Positions 36,460-47,290 of a DNA stretch of 64,000 bases are shown one piece after another. This stretch comes from Lentinula raphanica (lineage: Eukaryota > Basidiomycota > Agaricomycetes > Agaricales > Omphalotaceae): contig JANVFP010000010.1 in assembly GCA_027919835.1 (NCBI GenBank), positions 310,001 to 374,000 on the forward strand. Direction: 5' to 3'. The notes beneath the pieces are model-generated. The model was not told where the DNA came from, did not search any database, and saw only the letters and a list, made by a program, of their open reading frames with translations. Each line of letters starts with the position of its first letter. Position 1 is the first letter of the stretch. A program made the position numbers and the translations under genes.

Positions 36460-36757
36460 CATGGTGCAGTACCACTGGCATTGAAGGAATCTTCGAAGTG
36501 AATTAGTGATAATTGGCAGTGATGAGGGACCGCTGTATTTATATGCTCATTATATTCATGGTTTAGCACACGTATTTGTAGTGTCTGCCTCCAGATCTTT
36601 CAGTCATTGTACATTTCTTCCTTTCGGGAACTGCTAATAGCTATTGAGGAAGTATGCGCCACGGTGACTACTGACCTTGGACGGATGAAAGTCAGAGCGC
36701 TTGTTCCACGTGGCAATATAAGTATCTTGGCACTCATCTTGTCGGAAGGGTTGTGAA

Positions 36758-39685
36758 ATGGCTGCTCCGTTCTCTCGCCTGCAACTAGCTGCAGCGCTCT
36801 TAGGTATGCTCGCTGCTTTGCTGATATTCCAACTATATGCTCATTCTATGGACAGAATATGACAATGACCCATCGAACCCTTCTGCTCCTTACCGATCTG
36901 CTCATGAAAGTGCTATATTTGCTCATCTTCGCCGCAATCCAGCTAGGCCACCGGTCATCTCTCAGCGCAAGAGTGACTACCTCGGAGTAGCCCTACCCAG
37001 CGAAACTGACTCTGTTCTCGATTCGAAAAGAAAGTCCAGAGTATCAACAATCGGGCCTCTTCGCAATCCATTCGGTACAGATGATCATTACGAGGAAGAA
37101 CCCGAGGAGCAGGAGATACAAGAAGAGGCGGAAGAGATGGACTTGGACCTGACTTCATGGGGCCTGGATGCTTTCATGTCCAAAGACAAGAATGCAAAAG
37201 GCAAAGGCAAAGCAAAATCAGTTCCCTCTACTCAGCCTCTTTCTGCTGTCCAAGCCCATTTCCCCAAAACTAACGATGTCCTTGGCGAAGTTCAACGTCG
37301 CCCACGAGCTACTCGCTCTATGAGTGTCGGTAACTACGACTTGCTGTCACCTGCGGAGGAAATGAGGCGTAAATCATTCGGATCACCGTTGGACCTGACT
37401 GGAATGGAAGTTCCTGCTTCATTCCAACGGCCAGTTGCTTCTACTTCCCAAAGTCTTGCTTATGACGGACTCGCATACGATGGGCTTGCGCCTGATGACG
37501 AAGAGCCGCGTGCTGCAGCGGGTTCTATCCCCTTTCCTACTACTTCTATCCGAAGCCCTTCCCCAATGACTCTGGGTGACGATAAACACCGTAGAAATTA
37601 CTCTACTGCTAGCTTCGACTCTAAGATGGCTATGAGTGCCCGTCATCTACGCACAACCTCTAGTGGAACAATGGAACCAATGGAAGACAATCCGTTTTCA
37701 ATAGCACCTCCATCTCGTGCCTCCAAGTTTGATCCGAAAGCTGCTGCTCATGCACGTACTATGTCCAATGCATCTTTGGGCTCACGCATGCTTTTGGAGA
37801 ACGATGGTGCTTCCGTCATGACGGGCAGGCCTCCTTTAGAAAGCCGTTTCTCAACCACTAGGGAGTTGCTCAGACCCAAAGTTCTAGTCATGCCTAGTCC
37901 ATTGCAGTCTGCAAATGTGCCTCCACCTCCGCCGAAAGGGAGGGATGGCTTCATCTTGGCAGATGCGCCCCCTTTGCCTCCCGGCGCACGTACTTCCACC
38001 CGGATTCCTAGTCTAGGAAGTCCCTCAGTCCCTGTCCCTTCGAACTCATTCACTCCCAATCCTCGCCTCAACCTTTCTCTTTCTCAACTTACTTTCCGCA
38101 ATAATCTTCCAGTCGGTGGTCAACGAGATATCGCTTACATCGACATCGACGGAGAAATACCACGTGCCGCTGCTGAAGGAGAGCAAGTACAGTTGTCTAC
38201 AACCCCAACGATGGAACCAGAGATAGCTCTTCCAATACCTTCGGAAACAACCGGACCCTATAGACCTGCTGGCAAACTTTATGGAAAGAGCTTAATCGAT
38301 GATTTAGAAATACGCAAGGCTGGAATGAAATCAAAACAACGGTACAGAGCTATCACTTCTTACCATTACAAACACCAACACTCATTCCACATTTCTCTTC
38401 TTAAAGTGTTTTCAGAGGCGACGACAGGCCGTCAATGATGGCGAGAACGCCGCTTGCTCGTTCGAGTACACTCATCGATCCTGCCACGCTACAAGACCAC
38501 CCAGCAAATGCTCGCGCCAGCTCGTTCGAGCCAACGACGCCAACGATGGGCCTCGCTCGTCGTAATTCGGGGCATGCTGGACCATTACTTAACTTTGATG
38601 AAGACGGCAAAGTACCAGCCATTACAGTCAATAAAGGCCCTCCTAATCGCTCCGTCTTTGGTGTTGATACAATCTGGGAACGAGAAATGGTCAAATTGCG
38701 CGAAATTGAAGCGCAGGAGGCTTTTGAGCGGGAACGCCAGCAGGCCATAGAAGAAACTGAAGCGTTGAAGAACGGAAAGAAGAAGAAGAAGGGCAAGAAA
38801 GGCAAGAAGGGACAAGAAGACCACCCTTCGGGCCAAAACCTCGATATCTCACCTTCTGTTGCGGAGAATTCAGTGATGGAGAGTACCCCTGCAGACTCTG
38901 TCGTATCGTCTGGTCCGCCGGTTCTACCAGCCATGATACCCATAAGAGGACCTCCTCCAGTCATTGATGATGATGCCTCTGATGATAGTGGGGAAAGCGT
39001 CAGAGAACGAGGCACTCAACCTTCAAAGGCCGAAGGTTGGTATGCAGACTCCGACGACGATAACGACGGACCACGCAGAACTACTGGCATCGGTTTGAGG
39101 TATCCTCAGAAGCAAAGTTCCCATCCGCAAGGTCAGACACCTGATGATGACAGCGAGGAAGACCTTCCCTTGGCTGCCACCATCAGTCGTGCCGTAGAGC
39201 GAACCTCACGACTGGCGCCTCAGCCTCCAGAATCTGATTCCGATGAAGAAAAGCCACTGTCAGCTCTCATGGCGAAGACAAGCCTTCCTAGCATCAATTT
39301 CGACAACCTTTCACCTCTCAGTGGCGCTGCAGGTGGTGACGATGATGATGATCAGCCTCTGGGATTGCGTGCTTCAAGAGTCATGCCAAGCTCTAACGGC
39401 GATGGCGAAGACGACGATCGTCCTTTGGCGCTCCATCCTGAACAGCAACGTCGTACTCAATACCAGATGATGGCTCAACACCAGATGATGATGAATAACA
39501 TGCAGATGCATAACAGCATGTTTTTCAATCCATCCATGTCTGGATTCTTCCCATCGCCCATGGTCATGGCACCACCTATAGTGCAAGCACCTATTCCAAT
39601 ACCCTCACCGCCTCCTGTTCATGATGCCGCTAAGTACGGACGTGTGGACCGTTGGAGGCATGATGTTGCTATCGAAGGCGAATGA
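36758..39685 (+). CDS. Large disordered protein of unknown function
   Basis: Three exons (36758-36803, 36856-38341, 38416-39685) encode 933 residues. I do not recognise the family. Most of the chain is low complexity: Ser/Pro-rich with many SP sites, an acidic patch (EEEPEEQEIQEEAEEMDLD), a basic cluster of about twelve residues (KKKKKGKKGKKG) after a helix beginning VDTIWEREMVKLREIEAQEA, Asp-rich runs (DDDDD) and a Met/Gln-rich tail (YQMMAQHQMMMNNMQMHN). The helix plus Lys run is the most structured-looking part. There is no signal peptide or membrane helix. The second intron (38342-38415) ends in a pyrimidine-poor acceptor but keeps phase. Likely a cytoplasmic or nuclear scaffold or regulator, which is only inference. 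Confidence 0.8.
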
Positions 39686-39881
39686 TTGATACCCTTGTAA
39701 CACTCACAGCTTCATTGCATCCTTTCGTTCACATACAGTCATTACACATAGTCCACACAATAATTGATTATAATACAGATTGCGTGCATACAACGACATT
39801 AAGCAAACAGAAAAGATAACAGAACGTTTCATGCGACAGAAGGTATATAGTGAACATAATATATGCAGTACCATCGTCGTC

Positions 39882-42800
39882 CTATGACGGATTCGCAATC
39901 CATAGTTTGCGTCTTGGCACTGTGGTAACAGTAACTACTTCTCGTCTGTCCATCTCGCTTTCTATACGCTGCTGGCGAGAGTCTTCATCCTCTTCATCAT
40001 CGTCATCTGTTTCCATACTTCTTGGACCACCATGACTGAGATCAGTAGATGCAGCAACTTGGAACGGTGGTTCATGGTAGTATGGACCTGATCCTTGGGG
40101 AAATGCGTAGTGATCAGGAGCAGAAAGGGGCGGTGATTGAGAGGCTAAGTATTGAGTCGCGTGAGTGCCAGGCTCAGCACGTAATCGAGCAAGGATAACA
40201 GCCAAGATTGAAGTATTTGGTTTGCCATTCCAGGCAAGGACAACAAATGCAAAGTAGAAAGCAATGGTCCAAACTAAGAACACGATGAAACCAACAAGAG
40301 AGGAAGGCCATAGTTTGACGAGGGATATAATGATTAAGCCTAGAATGAGTGATTGTAGAAGTATATGAAGAACAATGTCCTTTGAGTCAGGCATTTGAGG
40401 TGTTATACGGAGGTGTGTAGGGGCATCGGCATTGGCAAAATGGGCAAGGAGTTCTCGCTGGCGAGCACGCTCAGCCTGAGTCAGGACATAATCGAGCTCC
40501 CCCTGTATAGCATCATTGTTATTGCAAAGTTTGGATGTATTAAATGAACTTACGACTGTGTTAAGACTTCGTCTTCGTTGAAGCCAATCGATATCTCGCA
40601 GAGAACTGACAGGTGTGCGGTCCATTTGCGTCCGGCGGACACGCGGAGGCCGGTTGACAACTTCAAACGATCGCGGAGGTTCTGGGACAGGTGCATTAAC
40701 AGTAAGAGCAGCTTGAGGACCAGCCGAACTATTGGAATCACTATCGCTCGACGGACGTCGATCAGTACTGGGACGCCATAGAATCGAGGGACCCCAAGAG
40801 TGTGTTCTTTGTCGAGGTGAAGAGGGTCGTGATGGAGTTCGGGAACGACTCTGTGTGCTCTTGAGCTTCTCAGCCGTATCGATTGAAGTCGTCTGCTGTT
40901 TGTCAGGGGTCAAGCCCTCATCAATACTGCCCTTGCTCTTGCTAGAACGTTCCGCGTATCTAGAAAGTAGCCAGAGTAGAGGGAAGACGCCCCATAATGC
41001 TATGAAAAACACAAGCGAAGCTATCCCATGACCTGTGTGAAGATGAAGACTAGTTGAGGAGGACGATCGCCTGCTCAGGCCGGGATTCAACGATGTTGAT
41101 GAAATGGACAGAAAGGCGGAAACCAAACCGGCAATACCTAGCCCAAAACAAACGAGTAGGGTCAAGGTATGGATAGCCATTGATCGGACGGTGAAAACCT
41201 GGGTATTGAAAAATGGAGAAAATGCCCGTCCAAGTATCATGCCAGAGGAGACCAGCGCTATGGATAGTGGCGCAAGAATCTTGTGGACGGTTGAGGTGTC
41301 GTAAAGAAAAACCGTGCTTTGGGATTGTGACCCGCTGGAAGAAGTAGGCGATGAGGTTGCAGATCCAGAATGACTACTACTGCTAGCTGAGGATGACCCG
41401 GAGCTGATGGCGGAGGCGCAATTTGTGATGAATTGAACATCAACACCACTCCCGTCTGCATTTACACCAGACTGTAATGTGCCGTCGCCGAAACCAGACC
41501 ATTTCGTGTTGGACGAGGTGACAGCGCCATTGTAGGCTCGAAGTAACCATAACTCGTCCAAGAAAGTGCCGGATTGGTCACGTCCGCCAAAAACCTTAGC
41601 CGCAATTCAGATAAAAGACAGAAGGGAAGGAAAATCCTACATACCAGAGTATCCGAGTAAGCTCCGGAAGTGTTTCCAAGAATAGGTGAACTGGAAGACA
41701 CGGCGGCACTACCTTCCCGTGGAGTGGGATGCGAAGTTGAGCTGGCGGGATCACCTGCAGGTATTACTCTGATCCAAGTACCAGCACCCACATCCCAGAA
41801 ATCCTGTAACTGATCAAGAACCGAAATAATTGAAAAGAAGGGAAAACACCAACCACTTCTCCATTCTCCAAACCGTTATCGTCTGACCAGAGCGACGAAT
41901 CAAAAGTGCCGAGGAAAAGCATTGCCTGTGTGCTAGTAGCTGAAACACTGTTGAGGTTGGGTGTCATCACAGCGCCAAATCTTGGAGCGGGACAGGTACT
42001 CGGACTGATCGAGGTAAGGTCGTCAGTATCGAGGGAATAAGCGTTTTGAGTAGCGCAGGAAGAGTTCGCCGTAGAGGTAGTAGCGCATCCGCCGTACACG
42101 GCGACAGAGTTCATAACCATGGTACTAGACAAGTTCTGGGTCGACAATGAATCGAAGTTATTGATAGAGAGTTTTTGCCAGCTTGCAGATACGCTATCGG
42201 GATTATTTGATGAGAGTACACCAGAGATATTCAACCGCCAGACGTCCGAAAGCGGTGCGAGAGAACTACCGTCAAACCCGCCAGTATAATAGAATGAGTT
42301 ATTGGGTCCTGCATCAAACAGATTGTTGAGAGGATTTTGCAGCACAGGACGGCTTGAACTTGCCTGGAATTACAGGATCAGTGATGGGTGATGACCGCAG
42401 GTCTCGTCCTCCCGCGGCACCCCACCTGGCAGAAGGTCCATCGTCGGGAGTAATCGATACTTGAGTCCAGAACTGATTCCCATAGTCGAATTCCTGTCCC
42501 AAGTTAAGTTATGCATGCTCAAAGCCAGAAAACTGTCATCGTACCCAAACGTCAGATAAAGGTTGATTGTTGTTGCCTTTACCACCGATCACAACAAACC
42601 CATGGCGACTACGGGCAAGTGGAAAATGAAGATAATTCTCCAAATCGTATGATGAAGACCACTTACTTGCTTGCAGCAACATCGTTGCCAGATACAGCTC
42701 CGCTGCGCGCGGGAGGACTGGAAGTAAGCCCGGTCGGTGAATTCGCTGTGACCCATGTCAAAGATTTCGTGTCAAGGCTAGGCGATAAAGTGGCTTCAGC

Positions 42801-43172
42801 GAGTGAATGACATAAGAACACTTAGTTCTAACGTACAGATATGTTGTTGATTGTGGAATTCCACTGGAAGACTCTCCTCCGAAGATGATCACAGTAGAGC
42901 TGAGAAATATTGTGAGATTCGCGTGATATCACGGTTATGAAAGCGAAGGATGTACGATGTTGAATCATAGCCAATCACGGCATCTTGAAGAGGAATAGGT
43001 TTAGCAGAGCCTTGGAGCAGATTCGTGACGTTCAACCATCTGAAGCAAGAGTTAGAATAGAGATAAACATATGCGCATATTAAACGTACTGCAAAGGAGG
43101 AACAGATTGCGAGTGAACAATGGGATAGAGAGCAAAGAATGACAGTAAAAATGAGGAATATTTTCGAGCCAT
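39882..43172 (-). CDS. Kelch-repeat protein with C-terminal membrane domain
   Basis: About nine or ten exons encode roughly 950 residues. ATG 43172 gives a signal peptide (SSFLLSFFALYPIVHS). Kelch-type blades follow: VIIFGGESSSGIPQSTTY, FVVIGGKGNNNQPLSDVW, NSFYYTGGFDGSSLAPLSDV and VFGGRDQSGTFLDELWLL. A Ser-rich linker leads to five predicted membrane helices (LAPLSIALVSSGMILG, TLTLLVCFGLGIAGLVS, ASLVFFIALWGVFPLLW, HILLQSLILGLIIISLV and VGFIVFLVWTIAFYFAFV), with a disordered loop in between and a cytosolic acidic tail. The topology suggests an extracellular beta-propeller carried by a multi-pass anchor. One junction uses a GC-AG intron (42309-42363). A 51-nt in-frame GTAAGT...CAG segment near 40503-40553 may be a further intron. 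Function unknown. Confidence 0.75.
42309..42363 (-). other. GC-AG intron in the kelch gene
   Basis: On the minus strand the intron runs from GCAAGT to ATGCAG (55 nt). Splicing joins DPVIP to GPNNSFYYTGGFDG in frame and restores a kelch blade. Reading through meets a stop after SSQQSV. Confidence 0.75.
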
Positions 43173-43889
43173 TCGTGAACGCTGAGGCCAGGAAGGCCAG
43201 CGAGCTGCGTGGCGGTCAGAACGAACCGACGAAATTGAGAAATCTTGCTGACAAAGCAATTCTTTCCATCTTTTTCCCTCGTCAACAACATGGGCCAACC
43301 CGCGTACCGGTTTTTCGTATCTTCTATCTCACGAGTCACATTGCTTCAATTTCTCAACTCTTCGGACTTCCACAAAGTGTACTTGGTATACGACTCTCCA
43401 TGTACCTCAACGTCGTTCTGGATTGCCAACTTAAATCCCTTGCCGCATGGAACTCGTTGAAATCTTTTTTCTGATCCAACTTGGAACTCTTCCTCATGAT
43501 TTGACTCGTGCCGCTATCGTCGTCGCTGGTATTCCTTTGTAATGTCTGTTCATCCGACCGCACAGATTTGGAACTTGAAAGTATATTGGCAATGCCCTGC
43601 ATCTATGATTTGTGTACATTGTGGGGCCATTATGTGTTGCGCGTCTGATTCCTTTTTGTTATTCCAAGGCTGTAAGTAATTCAACAGATTCTGTACTTGA
43701 TAAGGAAGTTGTTGTAAAGTACATTTTGGTGCAGTGCGCGTTAAGGTCCAACTGAGGTCCAAGGATGTACTGAGTACAGACTGAGTACTCGGATGATAAA
43801 TTTCAAAAGTTGCTTTTTCCCGAAACGTGATCATGTGAGAAAAAACATTGAATGAAATCAGGTTACCCTTCGTCAACAACGGACCCACC
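43173..43889. other. Divergent intergenic region
   Basis: These 717 bp lie between the divergent starts of the kelch gene and the 226-aa gene. Open frames here are short and lack family resemblance or splice support. There is no tRNA or repeat that I can see. Repeated GTCCAA/GTACTGAGTAC words occur at 43748-43791 (AGGTCCAACTGAGGTCCAAG, then GTACTGAGTACAGACTGAGTAC) and may be regulatory. Confidence 0.4.
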
Positions 43890-44570
43890 ATGTCCACCAA
43901 GCGCGTTCAAACTGATGAAGCCCATGCGTCCAACGTCGCGTCAAACGTCCCTGCCGCTCTGTGGGTCGTTTTGTATGTTATCAGAAGAATACTCACGTCC
44001 AAAAGATCACATGGATTGTCTCCGGATCTCACAAACGCGCTGCGTAATGTAGGGATGAGAGTACGAAAGAGTACGTGGATACATATGACCACAACAGCGG
44101 CCGAATATTTACGCGCCTTTGTCATAGATGTACTGGAAGGTTATGCCATGAATCCGAATCCACAATATGGAACGTCGACATCGCGCATGAAAGCAATGTC
44201 GACCGGTGCCCTTTACCTGTCCCGTGATGGTGCTTCAAGTACTCGGGGAGACCAACTCATTTCTCATCCGTGTCCGAGGAAACGGCATCGCTCTGCCTCC
44301 CCAATCGACAATGAAATGAACGAAACTTGCAAAGAAGAAGACTCTATGACTCTTGATGGTGGGCAGCATCCCGATAGGCCCATGAAACCCCTCCGCAGGA
44401 CTGGGCGCCCATTTACACAGACCCAATCGCTTCCAGCGGGTGCTTTGTTTCCAGGTAGAAGCCACCCCATACCTGAAAACAATCTCCGCAAAATGAACGA
44501 GGAAGAAGATGATTGGAGTCTTGATTTTGGTTCCAGTGGCACCACCTTCGATTCAAGATCATCAGCCTAG
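43890..44570 (+). CDS. Orphan 226-residue protein, intronless
   Basis: An uninterrupted frame from ATG 43890 (MSTKRVQTDEAHASN) to 44570. I recognise no family. The N-terminal half looks like a compact helical domain: AALWVVLYVIRRILTSK, LSPDLTNALRNVGMRVRK and TTTAAEYLRAFVIDVLEGYA. The C-terminal half is disordered with a basic patch (PRKRHRSASP) that could be a nuclear localisation signal, a PFTQTQSLPAGALFP segment and an acidic end (EEEDDWSLDF). The lack of introns is unusual beside its intron-rich neighbours. A protein of this layout could be a chromatin or cell-cycle factor, but that is a guess. It is a real gene judging from length, codon-like composition and the ordered helical segment. 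Confidence 0.55.
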   Translation: MSTKRVQTDEAHASNVASNVPAALWVVLYVIRRILTSKRSHGLSPDLTNALRNVGMRVRKSTWIHMTTTAAEYLRAFVIDVLEGYAMNPNPQYGTSTSRMKAMSTGALYLSRDGASSTRGDQLISHPCPRKRHRSASPIDNEMNETCKEEDSMTLDGGQHPDRPMKPLRRTGRPFTQTQSLPAGALFPGRSHPIPENNLRKMNEEEDDWSLDFGSSGTTFDSRSSA

Positions 44571-45319
44571 GCTTTTGTAAGTTTATCTGTGTCTTTCCAA
44601 ATTTTGACTAGATTCATTTGCTCAGGACATTTTTGGGTAGCAATGCTCTCGACGTTTTATTGTGTAACTCCCTTGTACTTAACAGTTTACGATGATTATT
44701 GCTGTACTCTCCCAGCATCTTTCCACAGTCATCGGGTTGACTCCTGATATCGATGAAGTCTAGCTGATCTTTTTCGATATTGTCTGGTCGGGATTTTAAA
44801 AGGCTAATCGAGATCGTGCTCTGCCTGCCAATGCCCGACAATTACTCAGACTCGAAAAAGGACATAGCCCATCGTTAATCCTGTGGACCCCTCGGAAATG
44901 CGGGTATCTCCAACTTTGAACAACTCCCTCATCAAACGACCAAGACAACATTGGTTGAAATTGTGGATCCAAGTGAATAATAGGTGAATAACAAACGATT
45001 TTTTCCATTGTTGATTAGCGCTTGACCTAGGCTTCCACCTTTTCCTTCTCCGGCTGGCGCATATAAATTTTGCAGAGCATCGTTACCCTTTCTCCGCTTC
45101 CTTTGTCTTGTCCAGTCTTCTTTCCCCGAGCAACGCATTGATTCTTTTTTCTTGAAATTGTTCGGCCCTGTCTTTGTCCCACCGCACACCGTAGTATCAT
45201 TCTTGCTTTAGGTGGGTCTTGTACTTCTTTTGGGCCCCAACACCTCAATCTTGTGGCGTCATGAAACTCGTCTATAAAAGCCTCTCTCTTGCTTCTTGAC
45301 CTGACCCAAAAACTCACTG
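44571..45319. other. Intergenic region and leader of the zinc-finger gene
   Basis: These 749 bp hold no gene I can support. The right half (from about 45030) is pyrimidine-rich, as in fungal promoters and 5' leaders. Short minus-strand frames at 44614-45317 look like chance. Confidence 0.5.
45273..45280 (+). promoter_or_regulatory. TATA box of the C2H2 zinc-finger gene
   Basis: TATAAAAG, 40 bp before the ATG at 45320. The short distance makes it possible that the next in-frame ATG (45368) is the real start for some transcripts. Confidence 0.5.
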
Positions 45320-46925
45320 ATGCCTTTCCCTACCACTACACCTTCAACCTGCATTCTAGATCTCAATATGACTAACGTTGGTCGTCGCTACACCAAATCA
45401 TCGCACACCAGTCCGGAAGAGGATATTCCTCGACTGGAAGCAGATTTTCAGCGTTTCTTCGTCGCGGACCCTAAGGCCTCGCAACCGCCCACTAGGGAAA
45501 TTTTCGATTTGTATCGTGAAGGAACTGATGCACACACACCGTCCCACAGGTATAGCATTTTCATCAAGAGCCCGAAGTTTCTTTAATTGACCACCCATTA
45601 GCCCTCTCATGGCACAGAAAAATATTTCTCTGCCCAGCTTCCGGGAATTTCAGGAGGCTTCTCTTAGGAGGTTGTCCAGTACGAACGCCACCTTTAAATG
45701 GCCCGCCGTGAGGCATTCCTTCGACGAAGAACGCCATATGATCCGACGTCCCGACTCAAATCTCTCAACAACCTCCTTCAGGAACGAAGCTTGGAACTCG
45801 TCCGCTAGTCGTTTTACATCAACGATTGCATCAGAATATACTACTCCCATCTCCAAGACCGGCTCAATTGGTGAGTCGGTACGAAACGATTTGGGGGGCT
45901 ACCAGGAGGTGTAAGTATCTCTATACCGTCCATAGATTTCATAACCCGTTCATTCTACGCTCACAGTCATGCTATCAACGCCTCTGAGATGTATGAAGGG
46001 TACGGAACGTGCACACCTTCTCTGTCCTTTTCTGACAACACATCCAGGGGCGTTCCGAACTTCCGCAAACGCAAGGAGCTCTTCGACGACTCCGATGCGA
46101 GCCCGTCCCCTACTCTATCCTACAGGGGTTCTCAGTTCTCTCCCACTGCCGTGGCTCAACAGCAAATTGGATGCCAGCATTGTCTGTCTCGCATGGTTAC
46201 ATCGTCATTCTCGGAAACGGTTCATACTTTCAGACGTCCCCGCAGTTCTTCCGTGGACTATTCTGATTCTCAAAATCATGGCAAGGCGGACAGCGGCTGG
46301 AAATGGTTTGTCCATGCTAGTCCAGATGAAGATGGCAAGACGATCTACAGTTGCCAATGGGCGGGCTGTAACTCATTCAAGCACTTATCCAATGTAAAGG
46401 AGAAGAATTACAAGACCCATAAGAGTACACTAATAAAACGCCACATTGAAAGCACGCACATGAAGCTCAAGTTTGTTACATATTCTCTATCTAGTGTCAT
46501 AGTCTTTTATCATTTACTCAGCTTGAATCTCTAGGTGTTTTCTCTGTGACTGGCCGGGGTGTGACAAATGTTTTTCTCAGGTAAGTTTCATTCCTGTTGA
46601 CATAGGATGGGACTCTCAATCACCCTTTCTGATCTTCGCTTGGTATTTATGTATGTCCTTAGAAATCAGCTATGAAGGTTCACAGAGCTTCTGAGCAGTG
46701 AGTACTCCAGTTGTTCACTCCATGACTGCCTTTCACGTATAGCGTATGATCACTAGCACCCGTGACAATCCTTACAAGTGTAATTACAAGGGTTGCAAGA
46801 GGGGTTTCAATGACCCCGCTCGTCTTCATCGTCACAAGAAGTCTGTTCATAATTACATCCCACGTCCTCGATGTCACCACTCCATTGGAGCACAAGGCTC
46901 TCTCCCGACTTCGTATAGGAGATGA
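45320..46925 (+). CDS. C2H2 zinc-finger transcription factor
   Basis: Six or seven exons encode roughly 390 residues. The N-terminal part is Ser/Thr-rich and polar, with a CxxC pair (GCQHCLSR). The zinc fingers are at the C-terminus: CQWAGCNSF with a long loop to LIKRHIESTH, then CFLCDWPGCDKCFSQ joined across an intron to KSAMKVHRASEH, then CNYKGCKRGFNDPARLHRHK. The C-x4-C spacing and the sequence G(C)xxxF resemble fungal GLI/PacC-like fingers. The protein should bind DNA in the nucleus; its targets are unknown. The splice acceptor before the last finger (46757-46759 region) was chosen because the nearer AG leads to an immediate stop. The end at 46925 follows HSIGAQGSLPTSYRR. Confidence 0.75.
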
Positions 46926-47290
46926 TTCTGCTATCATCTCCAAAATTTGTGTGCTGGTTGCTCTTCCGTCTCGAACAATCATGGCTCTGGCTTTTTCCAT
47001 TGAGAATCCTGTACTCCCGTTGATAAGATTCCTGTCTGGTTGTTGTGCCACTTCCTGTCCTGTTTACTATTCACGCGGCTGTTGTAGCCTAATCTCACAA
47101 TGGATATCCTGTAACAACCTTCAACGCTTGTATCAGATCTCATGTATTTACCTTTGGCCTCTGCTACAATGCGAACCGATACCGCTTTGATATACTTGCT
47201 ACATGACAACATCTTGACTACTAAGACTTACTATACTCAGTCAATCTGCCGCAGGTCCATCGATAATCTGGTCCATGGACTTCATCCAAT
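46926..47290. other. Convergent intergenic region
   Basis: These 365 bp lie between the zinc-finger gene stop and the end of the DUF6535-type gene. Small open frames on both strands have no recognisable content. I see no RNA gene. Confidence 0.5.

Noticed and set aside
38585..39015. Minus-strand open frames rich in Ser and Leu
   Set aside because: They mirror the Lys/Glu-rich and Ser-rich coding of the sense gene and are typical antisense artefacts of low complexity.
43139..43474. 111-codon plus-strand open frame
   Set aside because: It overlaps the first exon of the kelch gene on the other strand and has no features of its own.
46762..47190. 142-codon open frame after the zinc-finger gene
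   Set aside because: It overlaps the last zinc-finger exon in another frame and lacks family resemblance beyond that overlap.
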